Below are positions 37,614 through 47,582 of a stretch of 64,000 bases of DNA, piece after piece. The translations under genes were made by a program, and so were the position numbers. This DNA comes from an uncultured Acidobacteriota bacterium (GTDB taxonomy: Bacteria; Acidobacteriota; UBA6911; RPQK01; JAJDTT01): contig CATOST010000036.1 of assembly GCA_951812665.1 (NCBI GenBank), forward strand, positions 372,001 through 436,000, read 5' to 3'. The notes under the pieces were generated by a model. The model was given only the letters and a program-made list of their open reading frames with translations. It was not told the origin of the DNA and did not search any database. Each line of letters starts with the position of its first letter. Position 1 is the stretch's first letter.

Positions 37614-38054
37614 TCATGGACTCGATGACTCGGCGAACCACCGTTCAACGTGCCCCGCGAACTCCTTGTAGTCATCGAGTTGTCCGGAGAGGATCTCGGC
37701 GATCAGGTCGACGTCGACGTCCAGGTGCCCATGGACAAGCACCTTCCGGAAACCGGCGATCCGCCGGAACCGTTCCCCGAAACGCGGCGGCAGGACCTCG
37801 GCCTCGACCAGGCAGTCGACGGACGATCCGTACGTTACCGGGTCGAAGACCAAGGCTGAACCGAGATGAGTCGCGATGTCGAGGGCCGCTTGAGCGGCTA
37901 GTTGAAGCCCGTGTTCAATGGCCCAGCGGCGGTCGATATCGGCGCGAAGCTCCTGCGGCGTGCATCCGGCGAACCGGCGCAGGACGTCGTCGGTCCGCCG
38001 TAGCGCGATGAGCCGTCTCTGGACGGCACGGCGGTCCGCACGGCCCGGAGTCAC
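37614..38054 (-). CDS. hepT: HepT-like HEPN toxin (DUF86)
   Basis: 146 aa from the GTG at 38054, which overlaps the mntA stop as GTGA; a longer upstream frame overlaps mntA and is rejected. All-helical HEPN RNase of the HepT/MntA type II/VII module. The RX4H active motif is present as RKVLVHGH, near DVDLIAEIL. In characterised HepT proteins the motif is RX4HXY and MntA AMPylates the tyrosine; here the third position is His (codon CAC), one transition from TAC. Upstream features IEHGLQLAAQAALDIATHLG and LPPRFGERFRRIAGF are typical. The toxin acts on tRNA in the cytosol. The missing Tyr may change how it is neutralised. Confidence 0.85.
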   Translation of the reverse strand: MTPGRADRRAVQRRLIALRRTDDVLRRFAGCTPQELRADIDRRWAIEHGLQLAAQAALDIATHLGSALVFDPVTYGSSVDCLVEAEVLPPRFGERFRRIAGFRKVLVHGHLDVDVDLIAEILSGQLDDYKEFAGHVERWFAESSSP

Positions 38055-38506
38055 CGCCGGTCCTCGCTGGCGAGGTCGGCGGCGTGCCGCCGCGCGCGGT
38101 CCATCTTGTCCAGTTGGGGCAGGAAATCGAAGTAGCGCGACAGCGCTTGACCCGCACGGATGGTGGTCGCCCGGAGGTCCCGCGAGAGCAATCGGACGCC
38201 GTCGCGCAGAACCCGGTGGTACAAGAGAATGGAGGCCCGGTTGAGCACGACGACGTCTACGTGGTTCGTACCCCGAACCACCATGAGGTCTGTTGTGAGC
38301 TGCGCCTGATAACCCCACGCGCCGTCGTCGGCCAACGCCTCATCGATGTAGACGGCGACGTCAATGTCGCTGTGCGGTTGCGCCTGACCGCGGGCATGCG
38401 ACCCGAAGAGGTAGGCTTCCAGGATCTCCTCGCGCCCCTCCAGAGCACTCGTTAGCCGCACGAAGAGATCGTCGTGCAGTTGGTCGCGTCCCAGAGTGCC
38501 CATCAT
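38051..38506 (-). CDS. mntA: MntA-like minimal nucleotidyltransferase antitoxin
   Basis: 151 aa. The nucleotidyltransferase motif GSHARGQAQPHSDIDVAVYI (GSX10DXD) begins at about residue 36, and a third Asp follows in HVDVVVLNRAS. In HepT/MntA modules this enzyme adds AMP to the toxin tyrosine and so neutralises it. It is upstream of and overlaps hepT by 4 bases, the standard gene order. GGGGA precedes the ATG. The frame is intact, unlike the long genes further into the island. Because hepT here lacks the modified tyrosine, the target of this enzyme is uncertain. Confidence 0.87.
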   Translation of the reverse strand: MMGTLGRDQLHDDLFVRLTSALEGREEILEAYLFGSHARGQAQPHSDIDVAVYIDEALADDGAWGYQAQLTTDLMVVRGTNHVDVVVLNRASILLYHRVLRDGVRLLSRDLRATTIRAGQALSRYFDFLPQLDKMDRARRHAADLASEDRR

Positions 38507-38577
38507 GATGTCCCCGACTCATTGGCAAGGGTTCGATACCACGTTGAATCGACCATATCCTCTCGAGCCCTTTCTAT

Positions 38578-39303
38578 CTACCGCAAGGAGTCTTGGTCGG
38601 TGTTGGATGGAGCTGGAAATGGGTTTCTCCGATTCTCCATCATTGTCCGGGTCGCCCCGAGCCGATGACCTCGACCAGCTCCGCCACCACTGTCACGGCA
38701 TCCTCGTCCTCGGTCGTCAGTTCGATGGGCTGGAATTCCGGATTGACCGGTTCGAAAACGCTTCCAGAGGTGGGAGGAGAGATCGTCCAAGCGCGCCCGC
38801 GGAACGACCTGCTCGTCGAATCGGATCAGGCGAGTCTGGCTGCGTTGTTGAAACAGTCGGGCGAGGTACTCCGTGGACATCCGCCGCTTGGCGTTGGCCA
38901 CGCGGTGCAGATAGCCTCCGGGACTGCGGTGGACGAACAGACTGCGCGGCACGTCGATCTTGACCACGGCGAGCTCTTCACCCGTGGGCGCAGGCAGTCG
39001 CAGATGTTCGACGACAAGGGGCTCTACGGGCGGGTCGATCGAGTCGATGCACACTTCGCGGACGAAGTCCGTCACCGTTTCAAGACGATCGAGAGGAATG
39101 CCGACGACGTCATGCGTCTTGGCCTCGATTCCCAGGACGAGCCCGCCGCCGCGGGTGTTGGCGAAAGCGGCGATGGAGTCGGCAAGTGAGTCGCAGTGTG
39201 GCGCGGTGACCCGATGACCGGAAAACCGCACCTCCTTGACTTCAAGGTAGGAGTCTTCTCGCAGTCGAATCTTGTCCAGCAGTTCCTTCCTGCCATTGAA
39301 CAT
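38578..39303 (-). pseudogene. AlbA_2/Schlafen-like protein, frameshifted and truncated
   Basis: The N-terminal ~150 residues are a good AlbA_2 (Schlafen-like) domain: KIRLREDSYLEVKEVRFSG, SLADSIAAFANTRGGGLVLG and IDVPRSLFVHRSPGGYLHRV. After LWKRF (about 38765) the frame turns into low-complexity Arg/Gly sequence, while the next frame reads EPVNPEFQPIELTTEDEDAV and stops at 38640. A single-base slip at a short T run would explain it. The C-terminal winged-helix/ATP-binding half found in the paralogue at 40804-42022 is absent. It is therefore a remnant. Confidence 0.7.
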
Positions 39304-39541
39304 CCTGAATCTCCCGGGGACTCGACACGGGGATTCTCGGACCCACCGGCCTACGTCGTCGCCGCCGGAATGCCGGAGGGACGCATGGGACGGAAAGTAT
39401 GCCAGCAGAAAATGAAGACTTCAGCCCCTGCGGGACGAGTCGTCAGGTCTTTTCGGCGTGGGATGGACCTGCGTCGACAGGCTCTCACGTTGACATTCGG
39501 TAGCGGTTGACCTATGGTTGCGATCCATCGGAGACTGAAGG

Positions 39542-39991
39542 ATGAAAACGGTCGCAACCATCTGCAGACTCGGCCCGGAAGAGGCGGCCGAGCAGGTATT
39601 CAGAGCGCACGAGCACGAAAGCGCCTGGCTCGACGCTTTTGCCAACAGCCTTGATCGCCGGCGCGCGGTCGGGTCCTTGGCGCGAACCCTCGAGGTATGG
39701 GATCTGAGCCAAGCCGGAGCGGCCCGTCTCTTCGGTGTGAGCCGCCAGGCGGTCGGCAAATGGCTGCGACAGGGCGTGCCCCCTGAGCGCGCTGGAGCAG
39801 TCTCGGACTTGGCGGCCGCCACCGACCTCCTCGTGCACTATCTCAAACGCGATCGAATCCCGGCCGTTGTGCGCAGGCCGATCCCGTCGCTTGGTGGTGT
39901 GTCCCTGGTGAACCTGCTGGCACAGGGTGACACGCGAGCGCTGGTGGCGGCATGCCGCGACATGTTCCGGTTCGAGCGAGTGCAGGCGTGA
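39542..39991 (+). CDS. Xre/MbcA/ParS-family antitoxin of a RES module
   Basis: 149 aa. A helix-turn-helix is visible in LEVWDLSQAGAARLFGVS followed by RQAVGKWLRQGVP (about residues 50-80), and a DUF2384-like C-terminal toxin-binding region ends in SLVNLLAQGDTRALVAACRD. In RES/Xre modules this protein binds the toxin and represses its own promoter, which should lie in 39304-39541. The stop overlaps the RES start as GTGA, so the pair is translationally coupled. The frame is intact. Confidence 0.85.
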   Translation: MKTVATICRLGPEEAAEQVFRAHEHESAWLDAFANSLDRRRAVGSLARTLEVWDLSQAGAARLFGVSRQAVGKWLRQGVPPERAGAVSDLAAATDLLVHYLKRDRIPAVVRRPIPSLGGVSLVNLLAQGDTRALVAACRDMFRFERVQA

Positions 39992-40584
39992 CCCAGGAAC
40001 TGCGGCGCGAAACGGTTCCGGATGTCCACGTCTGGTGGCGTATCGCCGATCCGGCATGGACCGATCCGCTGGTTCCGAGTTTCGCGGGGAAGCAAGGTGG
40101 ACGCTGGAACCCGCCGGACAGTTTCCCCGTGCTCTACCTGAACGAAGGCATGATAACGGCGCGCCTGAATCTTCGGGCTTTCATCGCCAAGTGGCCATAT
40201 GAACCGGAAGACCTTCGCGATGACACCGGTCCGATTCTGCTGGGCTGCGTCCTGCCGCGCCGGCAGGTCGTCTGTGACGCACATTCCCAGGTTGGTGTTC
40301 GCGCTCTCCGGCTACCCGATACCTATCCGTTCGAAGCGGACGGAACACTGGTGCCGCGGGTTCGCTGTCAGCCCATCGGAGTGCGGGTCAAAGCGGCGCG
40401 TCTACGCGGCGTTCACGCACGATCGGCGCAATCCCGGGACCCTTCTGATCGCGAGTTGGCCTGGTTTCCCGCCTCTGTTCGCAGCGTTGCTCGACGGGTG
40501 CGAACGCTCGCGTTCGCGGCGTGGTATCGGGGTTCGCCTCGGCAGAATCGATCTGTTCAATCGGCGCGCCAGTTGGACAGGTGA
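39988..40584 (+). CDS. RES-domain toxin (NAD+-degrading family)
   Basis: 198 aa from a GTG overlapping the antitoxin stop by 4 bases. The RES fold is recognisable: VWWRIADPAW, FAGKQGGRWNPPDSFPVLYL, NEGMITARLNLRAFIAKWPY, LRLPDTYPFE and VRCQPIGVRVKAARLRGVHA. Characterised RES toxins (MbcT, ParT, Rv1989c-like) attack NAD+ or transfer ADP-ribose through conserved Arg, Glu and Ser. The family-like part ends around AFAAWYRG; the last ~18 residues run into a relic of another gene (40557-40621), so the native stop may have been lost and the tail may be extended. Confidence 0.82.
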   Translation: MTQELRRETVPDVHVWWRIADPAWTDPLVPSFAGKQGGRWNPPDSFPVLYLNEGMITARLNLRAFIAKWPYEPEDLRDDTGPILLGCVLPRRQVVCDAHSQVGVRALRLPDTYPFEADGTLVPRVRCQPIGVRVKAARLRGVHARSAQSRDPSDRELAWFPASVRSVARRVRTLAFAAWYRGSPRQNRSVQSARQLDR

Positions 40585-40621
40585 TCCTTCAGGTCGTCCA
40601 GCAACGGTCGGAGGTCGCTCC
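40557..40621 (-). pseudogene. Relic duplicating the tail of the OLD-like ATPase gene
   Basis: On the minus strand it reads SDLRPLLDDLKDHLSNWRAD then stop, nearly the same as SDLQPFLENLKDHLSKWRTD ending at 42152. Homology begins abruptly and no further part of the ATPase is found here. It overlaps the end of the RES toxin on the opposite strand. It suggests that a copy of the downstream ATPase once stood here and was deleted. Confidence 0.7.
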
Positions 40622-40803
40622 GGAGAAAAACATCGGGACGCCCAGGACGGGGACATCCTTGTCCCCCACACTCCCCCCGGAATCGGGTGCAAGAAAACCG
40701 CCGCTTCCCCTGCCACTCTTCTTTCTCACGGTTTTCCTCCGGTCCCCGGTGCAGTGGTCCTGACGGCGCAAGAAAGTGAATGTCCCCTTCTACACGATCG
40801 AAG

Positions 40804-42022
40804 TCAGCCGATGGGCTCGGGGTCCTTTGCCCACAGCGTCAGTCGAAGCTCGTCCCCGAATAGCTCGTATTTCGGGCGGCGCCCCGAGTGCGCTTCGCCG
40901 TCCTTGAGGATCTTCCGCACGCCCTCGCCTCGCGATTCCAGGAATACCTGTCCCGTGCGCTTGCTCCGGATCCTGGACAGGAAGCTGCCCAGGAGTTGGT
41001 TGCGGGTGAATGTGCGGTAGGGCATGTCCTGGAGCGTAATGGTATTGGGCAGCTTGCCCGGGCTGTACAGTTCCAGCCGGTCAGCGAACAGGAAGAGTCG
41101 GATCTTGGAGCCGGCGATGGCGTAGTCTCGATGGGTGACCGCGTTGACGATGGCTTCGTCGACGACGTCAATGTCGTACCGGCTGCCGGTGCCGGCAGAG
41201 ACTCCGGTCTGCATGAAGCGGGCGACGAAGGCGATTCCGGCGTCGATCTGATCGGATACGGGACCGGCCAACCGCTCCGCGTGGATCAGATCCTCCGACG
41301 ACAGGCGAGTTCCGTGGTAGCACGCGGCTTCGATGGATCCAGAGGCAAGAAACTCGGTCGGCTCCGTTGCGAAGACGAGCAAGCCGGCAACGGTCGGTCT
41401 GTCCACCCCATCCTCGTCGCGGGAAGCGACTCGCGTATTGCGCAGCAGGTCGAGCCAGGGGATGATCGGCGACCGCCCGAAAAATGCTTCGAGTCGATTT
41501 CGGCTAAGATCTCCCACGGTCGCGGAAAGCACGAGCTGTTCGTCGAATACGTACTCCCGGCCGCGCTGCCGGAAGAACCGGGCCAGTTCCGAGGGCGCCA
41601 GATCCCGTTTCGTGGACCCGACCCGCGTGTAGTAACGGCCACCCGAAGTTCGGTGAACATAGAGGCCCCCGGGCAACCTTCACCAAGACGATCCGCTCAT
41701 CTTTCGCACCATCGCCTGGCAGCACCGCCTTGCGGACCAGCGGCCGGATCGGCAGATCGCAGTGGTGGGTCGCGGCGTTGAGGAGCCAGTGCTCGACGAC
41801 GTTCATTTTCGCCAACGGAATCCCGGTCACTGCACCCGAATCATCAACGCCAAGGAATACGACGCCGCCCTCGGCGTTCGCGAACGCCGCCAACTCGCCG
41901 GCCAGATCTTCGGTGTTGGGAGATAGGACCCCTCGATCACCGAATCGCACCTCCTTGAACTCGGCCCGGCCGTCTGCATCGGCACGAAGTTGGTCCAGAA
42001 TCTGGTCCCTCGTGTCGAACAT
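40804..42022 (-). pseudogene. AlbA_2-type putative transcriptional regulator/ATP-binding protein, frameshifted
   Basis: Two adjoining frames make one protein of about 405 aa. The 5' frame starts MFDTRDQILDQLRADADGRA (ATG at 42022, GGAGAG upstream) with EFKEVRFGDRG and AFANAEGGVVFLGVDDSGAV. The 3' frame continues from GLYVHRTSGGRYYTRVGS through VDEAIVNAVTHRDYAIAGSK and LELYSPGKLPNTITL to SRGEGVRKILKDG, the conserved HATPase-like half of AlbA/DUF4062-type regulators. The joint is at the G5 run near 41670-41680; one G too many accounts for the shift. Full-length homology plus one indel means either a young pseudogene or a sequence error. Confidence 0.8.
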
Positions 42023-42151
42023 CGATCTACTCTCCAAGTCGTCCGGAATGAGGTCGGCATCGATCAGTCAACAGGTGGCGCCAAGCTATGGCACAAGTCG
42101 TTACGATTGTGGAATCGGGGGACGCTTGTTGTCGGCAGGAGGGCCATCGGC

Positions 42152-43481
42152 TCAATCGGTGCGCCATTTGGACAAGTGATCCTTCAGGTTTTCCAGGAAA
42201 GGCTGGAGGTCGCTCGTTTCGTCGGCAGCTTCGATCCGGGCGATCAAGCGGCAGACTTCGGGACCGGCCCGGTTTTGTGCATCCGCCAAGTTGTGGAGCC
42301 TGGTCTTGGCGATTGCAGATTCGGTATCGGTCGCGGTGCTGTAAAGTGCATCCAAGCGCCGGATTTCTCTGGCCAGGCTCTCCGAGTCGATTCCCAGCTC
42401 TTGGGCATAAACGTGGGGCGCCTCTTTCAAACGTCTTCAGATCCAGATTTCCGGAGCATGTTTACCGGGTAGATACAAGATTGGGACACGGATTCTGTCG
42501 GCGCTCTCGCGTATTTTCCGAGCCACGTCGCTCTTTTGCTGATCACCGTCAAGGACGAACACGAAATTGTCCAGCAAGCCGAACTTCCTGAACGCGCTCG
42601 AGGAAGATCCGTCCATTGCCCGGCACTGAGTCGAGCACTACCGGGCTGTGGGAAGTGACGATGACCTGCAGATCGTTGCGGAGAGCAAGCTGTTGCAATT
42701 GGAGCATGAGAAGCTGTTGCACCCACGGGTGCAGGCCGGCTTCGACTTCGTCGATCAGGACGAGCGCGTCCCTCAGTTGCGCGATTTCCAGAGACAACCG
42801 CAGGATGGCGCGTTCTCCCGCCGCCATGTGCAGTTCGGAATAAGAGGCTCCCGTCTCCTGCTCCGCGAACAGGGAGACTCTTTTTCCCCGCTGGACAGAT
42901 GGACGACATCGGAGTAGCTGAACGGCAGCATCTGCTTTGCGAAGTTGATCTGGGAGGCCGTCAGCGATGTCTCCTCGGGTGCATCCTTCAGATGAGACAT
43001 CCGAAGCACCCCGCGCACCTCCGACGGATTGCTGAGGTTGGTCAGGGTGCGCAGGTAAACGGGGCGTTCGGGTTGCACAGCGCCCTTGCGGCCGAAGAAG
43101 CTTCGATTCCAGCCCTTGACCCGCCGCCAGCGCATGGAACGTCGGCCGTTGGGAGTCGAGTACTCGAACTCGATGGTGTTCGGTTGTCGTTCGTCTTCGC
43201 GGCCGCCGTGCCGGGGACGGTAGTCGGGGAAGAGAGTGGAGGGTACGAAATCTTTCACGCCGGCCCCCTGGAACCTTGTATGCGCTGGCCGTGGCGAAAA
43301 GCACGGTGGACTTGCCACTGGCGTTGCCGCCGGCAATGACGCTCACTGGGTAGTCGAAGGGCACCTTGAGACTCCGGATGCCCCTGATTCCCGACAGGCG
43401 AACCTCATCGAGGAAATGCGGCAGGTGTGGTTTCTTACTTTGAAGTCGTGGCCACAACTCTTTGAGCCTGTCGTCGATCAT
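42152..43481 (-). pseudogene. OLD-like AAA ATPase, three frameshifts and a stop
   Basis: It begins MIDDRLKELWPRLQSKKPHL with Walker A GGNASGKSTV. After SAYK the frame moves (C5 run at 43265-43269) to VKDFVPSTLFPDYRP; after HLSSGEK it moves again (T5 run at 42881-42885) to RVSLFAEQETGASYSELH, with Walker B ALVLIDEVEAGLHP and the H-loop VIVTSHSPVVLDS. Near 42595 it moves a third time to KFGLLDNFVFVLDGDQQKSD, whose LDGD resembles a TOPRIM acidic motif. A TGA follows APEIWI, and the tail RRLKEAPHVYAQELGIDSES ends at 42152. OLD-family ATPase-nucleases act in phage defence. This copy is dead as written. Confidence 0.8.
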
Positions 43482-46400
43482 GAGAGTCTGGCCTTTTTTC
43501 GGGCGCGACGGGAAGTCTTCGTCGCCGTGCCTGGGTCGAATAGCGACTTCTGGACGGAGTTTGCGTCAACGCGGCTTCCAGAAAGAGCTTGTACAGATTC
43601 AGATCCGCCGAGCCCTGATGGCGGAATGGATGGGACGGATCGACGAAACCCGTGGCGCGGTCGCGGGCTCTCCTCCATCGTGAGTGAAGCTGTTGGTTCT
43701 TGTTTCCCCGAACCACCAGGAAGCGACGCTGGCTCTTGGCGTTCTCTTCGGGGTCTCCGAACGGGCTTGCGGCATGGCTCGCGTAGTTGGACTGGGCGCG
43801 AAAACGAGCGTTGTAGTCCAACCAGTCACGCTCCACAGAGGCGTCTTCGAAGTAACTCGACTGCCTCCGCAACGCTTGCTGCTTGCCGTAGGATCGATAG
43901 AGAGGATCGATGTTGGAAAAGAACTCTTTGGAGATGGGTTTGGCGATGTCCCAGGGCGGATTCCCGAGGATTGCATCGAAGCCCGAACCCGGTTCTCGAA
44001 ATACGTCCGGGAACTCCAATTCCCAATGAAAGAATCGCATCTCGGCCGCGATCTGACGGGCCACGTCCCGCGTCTCCTCCGACGGCTCGGCGAAGGTGCT
44101 CGGCAACGGGGCGACTTCGATCCCGTGCGCCGGCCAGAACCAGCAGCCGCACCAGAGATCCATAGCCCTTTTGAGCGAGCGCCATGACGGCGATCCCAGG
44201 AGGTCCTCGCGATAGATGCGAGATCGTTCCCCTGCGTCCTGCACCGGCAAGGCGTGCATCTTCGCCAAGACGGCGAACGCCTCGTCGTGTGCCGTGAGGG
44301 ATTCCTCGAGCCGGTCCGTCTGAAACAGGTTTCGGCCCTCAAGGAAATGCTTGAGGGTCCGGGGTGAGCCGGTCGTTGCGGAAACTCCTGATCTCTTGAG
44401 TTCGGGAATTCTTCCGAAAATGCACACCGTTCGAGTGGTTCTTGTCACCTCCCTCCCGGTTCTTCCAGGCCATCACCGGATAGTGTCGGAACTGGTCGAA
44501 CCACGCTCCGATCAGGGAGTTTCCGCACTTGATCTTGTGGTCGAGGAACCCGAACGGCAGGGTGCGGTCCATGGTCTCGATCCAGAGTAAGAGACGGCAG
44601 AGCTCCACCGCCAGGGGGTCCAGGTCCACGGCGTAGAGGCACCGTTCCACCACGTGTCGGCGCAACACCGCCTTGAGGCGCGACTCGAAGCGGTCGTCGT
44701 CCGGCGGGCAGGGAATCAGCTCGTCGGCGAGGCGCGGCTCTTGTGGGGTGTCCGGGTGCTTCTCACCATCGATGCCCAGTAGCCGGACCAGGGAACGCTC
44801 CCCTTCCGGTTCGATGCGGCCGTGATGCTGGAGCGAGGTGTACAGCGCCTCCGTGAGGAAGCGCAAAGCGGCCAACGGAAAGGTCCCGGACCCGCAAGCC
44901 GGGTCGCAGATCTTGAGATCCAGGATTCGTTCGGGGAGCTTCGGTGTCCAGCTTGCCGGCGCCGCATCCCGATCGGGGATTCCGTCCTTGCCCACCGGGG
45001 GGTCGTAGGCGAGGGGGCGCAAGGTGCGTTGCACCGTGGGAACGGCGAGGCCCGGTCGAGTGTAGAAACTCCCGGAACCCTTTCGGGTGCCGCCCCAGCG
45101 CACCAGGTACCACTCGCCGGGGAGAACGATGCGGCCCACGAGCTGACGCGCCTTCGCACGGAGCCGGCTTTCGAATGCGAGCCGCCGTTCGGGTGTGTTC
45201 CGCCCACGACGCTTCCGGACGAGGCCGGCGGCGAGTGCCGCACGCCGGGCCCAGGTTTCCGCTCGGGTACGATTCTCTTGCCTTGGGTCCGGTCGGGCCG
45301 TGACCTCTCCGTCCGTGTTCTCTGCTTCACGAATTTGGGTGTCGTCTTCCGTAGGCCGCTCTTCATGCGGTTCCGAGGATGCGTCGGGCATGGCCGTGGA
45401 TCTGCCCTTCTTGAGGATTTCGAACAACGCCTTCAGGGCGCGGTCCTCCATGGCCTCCAGCCGGGAGAGGGGGAGCGCCGGTTGATCGCCGACCGAGAGA
45501 AAAATCACCGGGTCGCCGGGGGGCGCCGTCTTCAGCTCGTAGTCCAGAAGCCCCTCGTAGAGGATGCCGATGTACGCGGAGGAGAGATCGGAAAAATCCA
45601 CAGGGACCACGGCTCGAGTGCCGCCGCGGCCCTGACGGATACGGATCGTGGTCCGGGTCAGAAGCTTCAGCATCTCGTAGACGTCGTCATCCGGCAGGAC
45701 TTCGCTCTCGAAGCAGGCGCTCTCGAACACGGAGAGTGCACGGGAGAGACCCTCTGCCGCATCGGGCTGTCCCGGTGAGAACAGGTCCCCGCCATACGCC
45801 GTCACCGGCAGGTCGGGGTGGTGCGACCCGTCCCGCACCAGCGCGAAGAGGGCCAGCACGCGAGGCCACCCACCGAAGCTGTGCGCGAGAGCGCCGGGGC
45901 GGGTCGCCGCCCGTTCGAGTTGGTCGAGGAGGCCGTTCAGACCGTAGCTCTCGTGATAGAGGGAGTTGTCGCGGGGCAGCAGTTCCCGGGACTCGGCGAA
46001 CAGGATCACCACGAGCCGCATCGCAACCCGGCAGGCGGCGCGGTAGATGTCGGCGGGATCGACGGTGCCGCATCGCTCCTTGAGCGCCTCGCCGTGGCCC
46101 TGGATCAGGAGTTCCACAGCCTCGCGGACCCGCTCGCCCAGGACTTCCGAGAGTTCCGCCTGTCCCTTGCGGGTGTCCCGAATCGCCTGCAGCAGCGGAG
46201 CTTCGGCACCCTCGCTCTCAGGCGTCCAGAGGTCCGGGCTCAACAGCGTGCGGAGCGCCGTCACCTGCGGGGAGAGTTCGCCATGCTCGAACCACAGTTC
46301 CAGATCCCATTCGCACCAGGCATCGAAGTCGAGCCCGGCGAACAACAGCCTCCACTGCCGGCCGTTCGTCACCAGCGCCAGGTGATCGTTGCCGGCGCGC

Positions 46401-46768
46401 AACCAGCCCAGGACCTGGCTCACGGTGCGGCGGCTCCGGCCGATGCCGAGGCGCTTGCCGCTCCGGTCCAGGAAGACGGGCAACCTTCCACCGTTGGGAC
46501 CCGTCCAGAGCTGGCGGGGTTTGACGGTCTCGCCGGTGACGGCGCGGCGTCCCCAGGAGGGGGCGACGTGGCTGCCGCGCGTCCAGTCGTCCGCCGATGG
46601 GTCCAGACCACAGACCCGTTCCAGAACGAAGGTTGCGAAGGATGAGGGGTCGCCGTCCCCGTCCAGCATGGAACTCGCATGCTGGCGGAGCTGGCGCTCG
46701 GTGTGTTCGTCGAGAGGACCGGGCGTACTTCGGGCGACCGCCTCCAGGCGTTTGGGATCCAGGAGCAA
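43435..46768 (-). pseudogene. Eco57I-like adenine DNA methylase (DISARM DrmMI-like), frameshifted and truncated
   Basis: The 5' frame (46768-44339, TTG start) carries LVTNGRQWRLLFAGLDFDAW, DFSDLSSAYIGILYEGLLDY, a long charged linker, and the SAM-binding motif I LKICDPACGSGTFPLAALRF. Motif IV follows in the next frame (from about 44360) as FDAILGNPPWDIAKPISKEF. The shift lies in GGACCCTCAAGC near 44360. Homology stops after LNLYKLFLEAALTQ (about 43560), so the target-recognition half is missing. In class-1 DISARM, DrmMI methylates host DNA. The neighbour upstream of VapBC is a DrmD-like helicase, supporting this reading. Confidence 0.78.
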
Positions 46769-46866
46769 TCCGCCGTGGCGAAGGCGATCTCACCCCGGTA
46801 AACCTGGAGCACCGGTTTGGCGCATTGTCCTCACGAGAACCGCTCCAGTGGAGCCGCGTGTTGCTG

Positions 46867-47247
46867 TCAAAGTCGGTGCGTACCGTCGAGTCGGGACAGA
46901 ACCTTATCGAACGTGCCCACCGGAATGTGTCCCGCCTTGCGGGCCGCCTCCACGATGAGGCAATCGGAGAATCCGACCGATGGGTGGCGCTCGAACGCCG
47001 CGTGCGCCCTCCGGACCGCGTCCTCATGTTGCAAGGTTATCCGGTCGTGCTCCACGAGCATTCCGATGACGATGCCGATCTGACGGCGACTCAAACCATA
47101 AACGGACTCCAGCACCCAGACGGTTTCCATGAGCACCAGAAGAGAAGTCCATGCCCCCCGCGCCACGAACGTTTCGGCGGCGTCGACCTGTTCCGGGTCG
47201 TACCGGACCAGCAACCGAACGAGAACGTTGGTGTCAACGGCGCGCAT
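46867..47247 (-). CDS. vapC: VapC-like PIN-domain toxin
   Basis: 126 aa PIN nuclease. Acidic residues are in place: D in MRAVDTNVLVRLLVRY, E in LVLMETVWVLESVYGL, D in SVGFSDCLIVEAARK, and D in PVGTFDKVLSRL. These bind Mg2+/Mn2+ and cut RNA. The start overlaps the antitoxin stop by 14 bases. The pair lies between the two broken DISARM-like genes, on the same strand, and is intact. Confidence 0.92.
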   Translation of the reverse strand: MRAVDTNVLVRLLVRYDPEQVDAAETFVARGAWTSLLVLMETVWVLESVYGLSRRQIGIVIGMLVEHDRITLQHEDAVRRAHAAFERHPSVGFSDCLIVEAARKAGHIPVGTFDKVLSRLDGTHRL

Positions 47248-47494
47248 AGTTGCGTCTCATTCGAGATCGGATGCCTTCATCCATGTCGTCAAGGCTCCTT
47301 CGATGTGGGACCTTGCCGAATACAGCTTTATGAATGTCCCGCGACGAGTATTTGGCCGCCCGGCGAACGATCACGTCGTTTCCCCGCTCGAACCACTCGA
47401 TTCTCGAACCCGGCGACAAGCCCAGCTTCCGGCGAATATGAGCAGGCACCGAGACTTGTCCTTGAGACGTTATCTTCGACTCGACAGTTTTCAT
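47234..47494 (-). CDS. AbrB/MazE-type antitoxin
   Basis: 86 aa. The swapped-hairpin AbrB DNA-binding domain is clear at residues 5-50 (SKITSQGQVSVPAHIRRKLG, SPGSRIEWFERGNDVIVRR), followed by a basic toxin-binding tail (SLDDMDEGIRSRMRRNYARR). It would bind VapC and repress the shared promoter. It overlaps vapC by 14 bases. Confidence 0.92.
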   Translation of the reverse strand: MKTVESKITSQGQVSVPAHIRRKLGLSPGSRIEWFERGNDVIVRRAAKYSSRDIHKAVFGKVPHRRSLDDMDEGIRSRMRRNYARR

Positions 47495-47582
47495 GCTCGT
47501 TTACCCTCGAAGGCGCGCCTCGAGATTGTCACTTGCATTACCCAGGTAAATCAAGCGGAGGAAGATCGTGGCCATCACGCAA

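Noticed and set aside
41504..41680. Overlapping AlbA frames as two separate genes
   Set aside because: The two halves make one continuous family protein once one base is removed.
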